Source of the DNA: Stenotrophomonas sp. PS02298
GTDB lineage: Bacteria > Pseudomonadota > Gammaproteobacteria > Xanthomonadales > Xanthomonadaceae
Length of the DNA: 49,367 bases
Direction: 5' to 3'
Assembly (NCBI RefSeq): GCF_029959445.1
Contig: NZ_JASCOR010000012.1
Span: 1 to 49,367, forward strand
In this document: positions 45,556 through 49,367 of the stretch, piece after piece
Position numbering within the stretch: the stretch's first letter is position 1
Layout: every line of letters begins with the position of its first letter
Position numbers and translations under genes: made by a program
Notes under the pieces: model-generated
Database searches by the model: none
Told to the model about the DNA's origin: nothing
The model's input: only the letters and a program-made list of their open reading frames with translations

Positions 45556-45569
45556 AAGGCTGAGAGCGC

Positions 45570-46460
45570 CTACAAAAGCTGCTTGCGCAGCCAATCCGCC
45601 AATGCCGCCACACGCGGGTCCTGCTGCTCGCCGGCGGTGCACAAGGCCCAGCAGCCTTCCGTCTCAACAAAGCTCCACGGTGCGATCAGGCGGCCGTTGA
45701 CCAGGTCATCAGCGACCAGGGGTTCAGGCGCAATCGCGATGCCCAATCCGGCGACCGCCGCTTCCAGCATGTAGTACAGATGCTCCAGGCCGGTCCCATA
45801 GGTCAGCGCATCCGCATCGATGCCATTGCGCGCAGCCCAGGTCGGCCAGGCCTGGGGGCGCGAGCGCGTATGCAGCAGCGAGTGGTCACGCAGCGCTTCG
45901 ACAGGCTGCCGGGCCAATACATGCGCGCCGTGCATTGAAGGGCTGAATACCGGGCCGATCCGTTCAGGCGCCAGCGCATGCACTTTCCAGCCGTTGGGCC
46001 AAGGCGCCTGGCCGAGCATCAGCGCTGCATCCAGACCATCCAGGCGTGGGGCGAAATCGCCGTCCTGTGCCGCCAGGTGCAGGGTCAGGCCGGGCAGGTC
46101 GCGCTGCAGGTCCTGCAGGCGCGGGATCATCCAGCGGGCAAGCAGGCTGCCAGGGCAGCCCAGCACGAAGGCGTCATTGCGCTGCGGCCGTCGCAGCGAG
46201 GAAATGCAGTCGCGCAGCTGCGAGAACGCGCCGGAAGTTGCTTCCAGCAAGCGATGGCCGGCGGCGCTGGGGCGGATGCCGCGGCCGTCACGTTCAAAAA
46301 GGGGCAGTCCCAGTTCTTCCTCCAGCGCCCGCAGTTGCCGGCTCACCGCGCCATGGGTGACATGTAGCTCGGCGGCAGCCTGGCTGACACTGCGCAGCCG
46401 TGCCGCAGCCTCGAAGGCACGCAAGGCATTGAGTGAAGGCAGGGATTGACTGGTCTTCAT
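45570..46460 (-). CDS. LysR-type transcriptional regulator, probable TrpI-like activator of trpBA
   Basis: A 296-residue LysR regulator. The N-terminal winged helix is clear (LNALRAFEAAARLRSVSQAAA, THGAVSRQLRALEEELG), followed by a GcvA/TrpI-like effector domain (HTRSRPQAWPTWAARNGID, AAVAGLGIAIAPEPLVADDL). It is divergent from trpB across 94 bp, the same layout as trpI-trpBA in Pseudomonas, where TrpI with indoleglycerol phosphate activates trpBA. Role here is inferred from that layout. The product has normal length and no visible damage. Confidence 0.88.
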   Translation of the reverse strand: MKTSQSLPSLNALRAFEAAARLRSVSQAAAELHVTHGAVSRQLRALEEELGLPLFERDGRGIRPSAAGHRLLEATSGAFSQLRDCISSLRRPQRNDAFVLGCPGSLLARWMIPRLQDLQRDLPGLTLHLAAQDGDFAPRLDGLDAALMLGQAPWPNGWKVHALAPERIGPVFSPSMHGAHVLARQPVEALRDHSLLHTRSRPQAWPTWAARNGIDADALTYGTGLEHLYYMLEAAVAGLGIAIAPEPLVADDLVNGRLIAPWSFVETEGCWALCTAGEQQDPRVAALADWLRKQLL

Positions 46461-46554
46461 GTGAGTTTTTCTAACACGTGGTGGCTGAATTATCCATTTT
46501 TATGTCATCGGCCCTGCGTTAGAGTGCTTGCCTGTTCCTTGTAGCCGTGACGTC
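46461..46554. promoter_or_regulatory. Divergent promoter region, LysR-type gene and trpB
   Basis: A 94-bp, AT-richer spacer (GTTTTTCTAACACGTG at its left, TTATCCATTTTTATGTCA in the middle). LysR-type regulators usually bind T-N11-A boxes in such spacers; several candidates can be drawn and none stands out. No -35/-10 pair is convincing. Confidence 0.5.
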
Positions 46555-47772
46555 ATGACTGATCCGTCGATCTCCGATTTCCACGCCTTCCCTGATGCGC
46601 GTGGGCACTTTGGCCGCTTTGGTGGCAGCTTTGTCGCCGAAACCCTGGTCGGGCCCCTGCAGGAGCTGGCAGCGGCCTACGATCAGGCGCGGGTCGATCC
46701 GTCCTTCATTGCTGCCTACGACAAGGACCTGAAGCATTACGTTGGCCGTCCCAGCCCGATCTACCACGCCGAGCGCCTGAGCAAGGACGTAGGTGGCGCG
46801 CAGATCCTGCTCAAGCGGGAAGACCTGAACCACACCGGCGCACACAAGGTGAACAACACCATTGGCCAGGCCTTGCTGGCCGCGCGCATGGGCAAAACCC
46901 GCATCATCGCCGAGACCGGTGCCGGCCAGCATGGCGTGGCCTCGGCCACGGTTGCCGCGCGACTGGGCCTGGAATGCGTGGTCTACATGGGTGCCACCGA
47001 TATCGAGCGGCAGAAGATCAACGTCTACCGGATGAAGCTGCTCGGTGCCACGGTGGTGCCGGTCAGCAGCGGCTCGGCCACGCTCAAGGACGCGCTCAAT
47101 GAAGCGATGCGCGACTGGGTCACGAACGTGCGCGATACCTTCTACATCATCGGTACCGTCGCCGGCCCGGACCCGTACCCGCGCATGGTGCGTGACTTCA
47201 ACGCCATCGTCGGCCGCGAGGCGCGTGCGCAGATGCTGGAGGATTATGGTCGTCTGCCCGATGCGATCACCGCCTGTGTCGGTGGCGGTTCCAACGCCAT
47301 CGGCCTGTTCCATGCCTTCCTCAATGATCGCGAGGTCAAGATCTACGGTGCCGAAGCTGCCGGCGATGGCATCCATACCGGCCGCCATGCCGCGTCCATT
47401 TCGGCCGGGCGCCCGGGCGTGCTGCACGGCAATCGCACCTATGTATTGTGCGACGACGACGGCCAAATCACCGAAACCCATTCGATCTCCGCCGGCCTGG
47501 ATTACCCGGGCGTCGGCCCCGAGCACTCCTTCCTGTCCGATACCGGTCGCGCCCAGTACGTGGGCATCACCGATGAAGAAGCGTTGGCTGCCTTCCATCG
47601 CCTGACCCGCATCGAAGGCATCCTGCCAGCGCTGGAATCCAGCCATGCGGTCGCCCATGCGATCAAGCTGGCGCGTGAGTTGCCCAAGGATGCGTTGGTG
47701 CTGTGCAATCTGTCCGGCCGTGGCGACAAGGATGTGCATACCATCGCCGCGCGCGAAGGTCTGGTGCTGTGA
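46555..47772 (+). CDS. trpB: Tryptophan synthase beta chain
   Basis: Condenses indole with serine using pyridoxal phosphate; functions as alpha2beta2 with TrpA. The 405-residue protein has the PLP lysine K98 in [20 protein letters not shown], and the phosphate-binding [10 protein letters not shown]. The start is ATG 46555; the first residues ([17 protein letters not shown]) match the usual beta-chain N-terminus. Its stop overlaps the start of a lipoprotein gene by one base (TGATG), which in turn precedes trpA. Confidence 0.97.
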   Translation: MTDPSISDFHAFPDARGHFGRFGGSFVAETLVGPLQELAAAYDQARVDPSFIAAYDKDLKHYVGRPSPIYHAERLSKDVGGAQILLKREDLNHTGAHKVNNTIGQALLAARMGKTRIIAETGAGQHGVASATVAARLGLECVVYMGATDIERQKINVYRMKLLGATVVPVSSGSATLKDALNEAMRDWVTNVRDTFYIIGTVAGPDPYPRMVRDFNAIVGREARAQMLEDYGRLPDAITACVGGGSNAIGLFHAFLNDREVKIYGAEAAGDGIHTGRHAASISAGRPGVLHGNRTYVLCDDDGQITETHSISAGLDYPGVGPEHSFLSDTGRAQYVGITDEEALAAFHRLTRIEGILPALESSHAVAHAIKLARELPKDALVLCNLSGRGDKDVHTIAAREGLVL

Positions 47773-48443
47773 TGGCTGGCTTCGCGAATCCCCGTTTGCT
47801 GCGCACGCCCTTGCTGCTGGGCCTGGTTGCGGCCTTGGCAGGATGCACGCCGTCAGCCCCCGCGCCGGAACCTGCTGCGCCTGCCACTTCGTCGGCGGTT
47901 CCCGTCGCGCCCGCGGCAGCAACGGCGTCCCCGGCACCCGCCCCAGCGGGTGCTGCCACCAGCGCATCCGCCGGCCTGGGCGAGTTGGGTGCGTTGCGCA
48001 TCGGCGCGCCGTTCGGCAAGGCGCCGGGTGACAAGGCGTTTGTCTCGCATGGCATGCGTGAGGTGATGGAGGGCGATTGTGAGTACTACGACAAGGGCTC
48101 CTTGCCCGAGAACATGTCGATGATGGTGATCGCCGATCGCATCGTGCGCTTCGAGGTGAATACCCCCTTCGAGCCGGGTCAGCAGGTTGCTGAGCCTGCA
48201 CCTGGTGCCGAGGTGACGCCGTTCCATCTGTGGGTGGGCATGACGGTCACCGAGGCCAGGCAGCGTCTGCCGGCGGGCGTGGTGACCAGTCCGCATGCCT
48301 ACAACTCGCCCAATGGCGATTACCTGACCTGGACCGACAAGGCTGCCAACCTGGCCCTGCGCCTGGAAACACTCGATGGCCTGATTACCTCCATTTATTG
48401 GGGCCAGCCCGATGCGGTCGAACTGATTGAAGGATGTGCCTGA
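47772..48443 (+). CDS. Hypothetical lipoprotein encoded between trpB and trpA
   Basis: A 223-residue predicted lipoprotein: signal with lipobox LAGC (Cys25), then an Ala/Pro-rich linker (about 26-68), then a globular part of about 150 residues with two cysteines (GDCEYY and the C-terminal EGCA) that could form a disulfide. No family recognised. Two halves of the globular part begin similarly (LGALRIGAPFGKAPG and HLWVGMTVTEARQRL), hinting at a duplicated fold. It overlaps trpB by one base and ends one base before trpA, so it is in the trpBA operon. An envelope protein in a tryptophan operon has no obvious function there. Confidence 0.8.
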   Translation: MAGFANPRLLRTPLLLGLVAALAGCTPSAPAPEPAAPATSSAVPVAPAAATASPAPAPAGAATSASAGLGELGALRIGAPFGKAPGDKAFVSHGMREVMEGDCEYYDKGSLPENMSMMVIADRIVRFEVNTPFEPGQQVAEPAPGAEVTPFHLWVGMTVTEARQRLPAGVVTSPHAYNSPNGDYLTWTDKAANLALRLETLDGLITSIYWGQPDAVELIEGCA

Positions 48444-48444
48444 G

Positions 48445-49245
48445 ATGGCTGTTACCCGAATTGACGAATGTTTCGCCCGCCTGCGCGCCTCCGGCCGCAA
48501 GGCGCTGATTCCCTTCATCACCGCTGGCGACCCCTCGCTGGAGGCGACCGTGCCGGTGATGCATGCGCTGGTCGAGGCCGGTGCGGACGTGATCGAGCTT
48601 GGCGTACCGTTCTCCGACCCGATGGCCGATGGCCCGACCATCCAGCGCAGCTCCGAGCGCGCCTTGGAACGCGGGGCAGGGCGGCAATATGTGTTTGATG
48701 CCGTGGCGCGCTTCCGCCAGGCCGACACGACCACCCCGGTGGTGTTGATGGGTTATCTGAATCCGGTCGAGATCCGCGGCTATGCCCGTTATGCCGAAGA
48801 GGCGGTAGCGGCAGGGGTGGACGGCATTCTGCTGGTCGATCTGCCGCCGGAAGAGGCTGATGAGCCACGCGCCGCGTTTGCCGCAGCCGGCCTGGCCTTG
48901 ATCCTGCTGGCCTCGCCGACCAGCAGCGATGCCCGCCTGGACAGCCTGTGCCAGGCGGCGCAGGGCTATCTGTATTACGTCAGCTTTGCCGGCGTCACCG
49001 GCGCGTCCGAGCGTCTGGACAGCAGCGCGGCTGGCGAACGCCTGCGCCTGCTGCGCAGCCGATCCACTGCGCCGGTAGTAGCGGGTTTCGGCATCAAGGA
49101 TGCGGCCAGTGCGGCGGCAATGGCGGTGGATGCCGACGGCGTGGTGGTCGGCAGTGCGCTGGTCTCGGCGTTGGTTGAGACGTCGAATCCGGTCGCGGCG
49201 GCAACCGCGTTCCTCAAGCCGCTGCGCGAAGCGCTGGATCGCTGA
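48445..49245 (+). CDS. trpA: Tryptophan synthase alpha chain
   Basis: Cleaves indole-3-glycerol phosphate to indole and glyceraldehyde 3-phosphate, passing indole to TrpB. The 266-residue TIM barrel shows PFITAGDPS, the catalytic Glu and Asp in IELGVPFSDPMADGP, and the phosphate site in VSFAGVTGAS and VVGSALV. The start ATG 48445 follows the lipoprotein stop by one base, with AAGGA about 11 bases upstream. It is complete, ending shortly before the window's artefactual tail. In Pseudomonas and related genomes accD-folC follow trpF at this locus; they would be expected beyond the window. Confidence 0.96.
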   Translation: MAVTRIDECFARLRASGRKALIPFITAGDPSLEATVPVMHALVEAGADVIELGVPFSDPMADGPTIQRSSERALERGAGRQYVFDAVARFRQADTTTPVVLMGYLNPVEIRGYARYAEEAVAAGVDGILLVDLPPEEADEPRAAFAAAGLALILLASPTSSDARLDSLCQAAQGYLYYVSFAGVTGASERLDSSAAGERLRLLRSRSTAPVVAGFGIKDAASAAAMAVDADGVVVGSALVSALVETSNPVAAATAFLKPLREALDR

Positions 49246-49262
49246 GCGTCGTCACCTGTAGT

Positions 49263-49367
<105 letters not shown>

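Overview
The window reads as one end-to-end contig from a high-GC gammaproteobacterium of the Xanthomonadaceae, most likely Stenotrophomonas or a close relative. Three things point there: the gene order (mrp-dcd, prmB-aroC, asd-fimV-truA-trpF ... trpB-trpA), the TonB-receptor/S9-peptidase pairing, and short GTAG-type palindromes at the left edge that look like the SMAG/REP elements described in Stenotrophomonas maltophilia. Species is not determinable by eye. The right edge is a 67-base G homopolymer followed by G/C-only sequence, which I read as a sequencing or assembly artefact.

Layout. (1) 1-4505: a partial palindromic repeat, a strong terminator, and two tandem minus-strand M13 metallopeptidase genes. 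The second in transcription order has lost a zinc-binding histidine. (2) 4672-6279: a plus-strand FAD-dependent oxidoreductase. (3) 6280-12918: a stretch of visibly lower GC with a Sel1-like secreted protein, an S9 prolyl-oligopeptidase-type enzyme and a large TonB-dependent receptor, all on the minus strand, plus a candidate palindromic operator upstream of the receptor. (4) 12919-26795: housekeeping genes: mrp, dcd, a small membrane protein, a dienelactone hydrolase/HIT pair, rimO, a DUF3025 gene, greB, rhomboid protease, a membrane/TPR-like protein, a HerA-like ATPase, a MltD-like transglycosylase and a psd/SCO operon. Repeats sit in the gaps. (5) 27011-35084: prmB, aroC, a D-2-hydroxyacid dehydrogenase, asd, fimV, a VOC protein, truA and trpF. 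(6) 35297-45363: a tightly spaced five-gene block of about 10 kb. It encodes a YqiJ-like membrane/OB-fold protein, a flotillin, a 1786-residue AAA ATPase of the DUF3686 'DNA repair ATPase' type, a short TelA-like protein and a full TelA. (7) 45570-49245: a LysR-type regulator divergent from trpB, a lipoprotein gene, and trpA.

How the parts work together. trpF, trpB and trpA carry late steps of tryptophan synthesis, aroC makes the chorismate precursor, and asd serves the aspartate family and diaminopimelate. The TonB receptor and S9 peptidase plausibly import and degrade peptides. The 10-kb block separates trpF from trpB. It looks like a membrane-microdomain/ATPase/TelA module, and it is the best candidate here for an incompletely described biological system. 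Its function (envelope or toxic-compound stress) is inference from families and gene order only.

No tRNA, rRNA, CRISPR array, prophage or insertion sequence was recognised. Terminators were called by eye from inverted repeats and T-tracts. Start codons were chosen from ribosome binding sites, signal peptides and overlaps.
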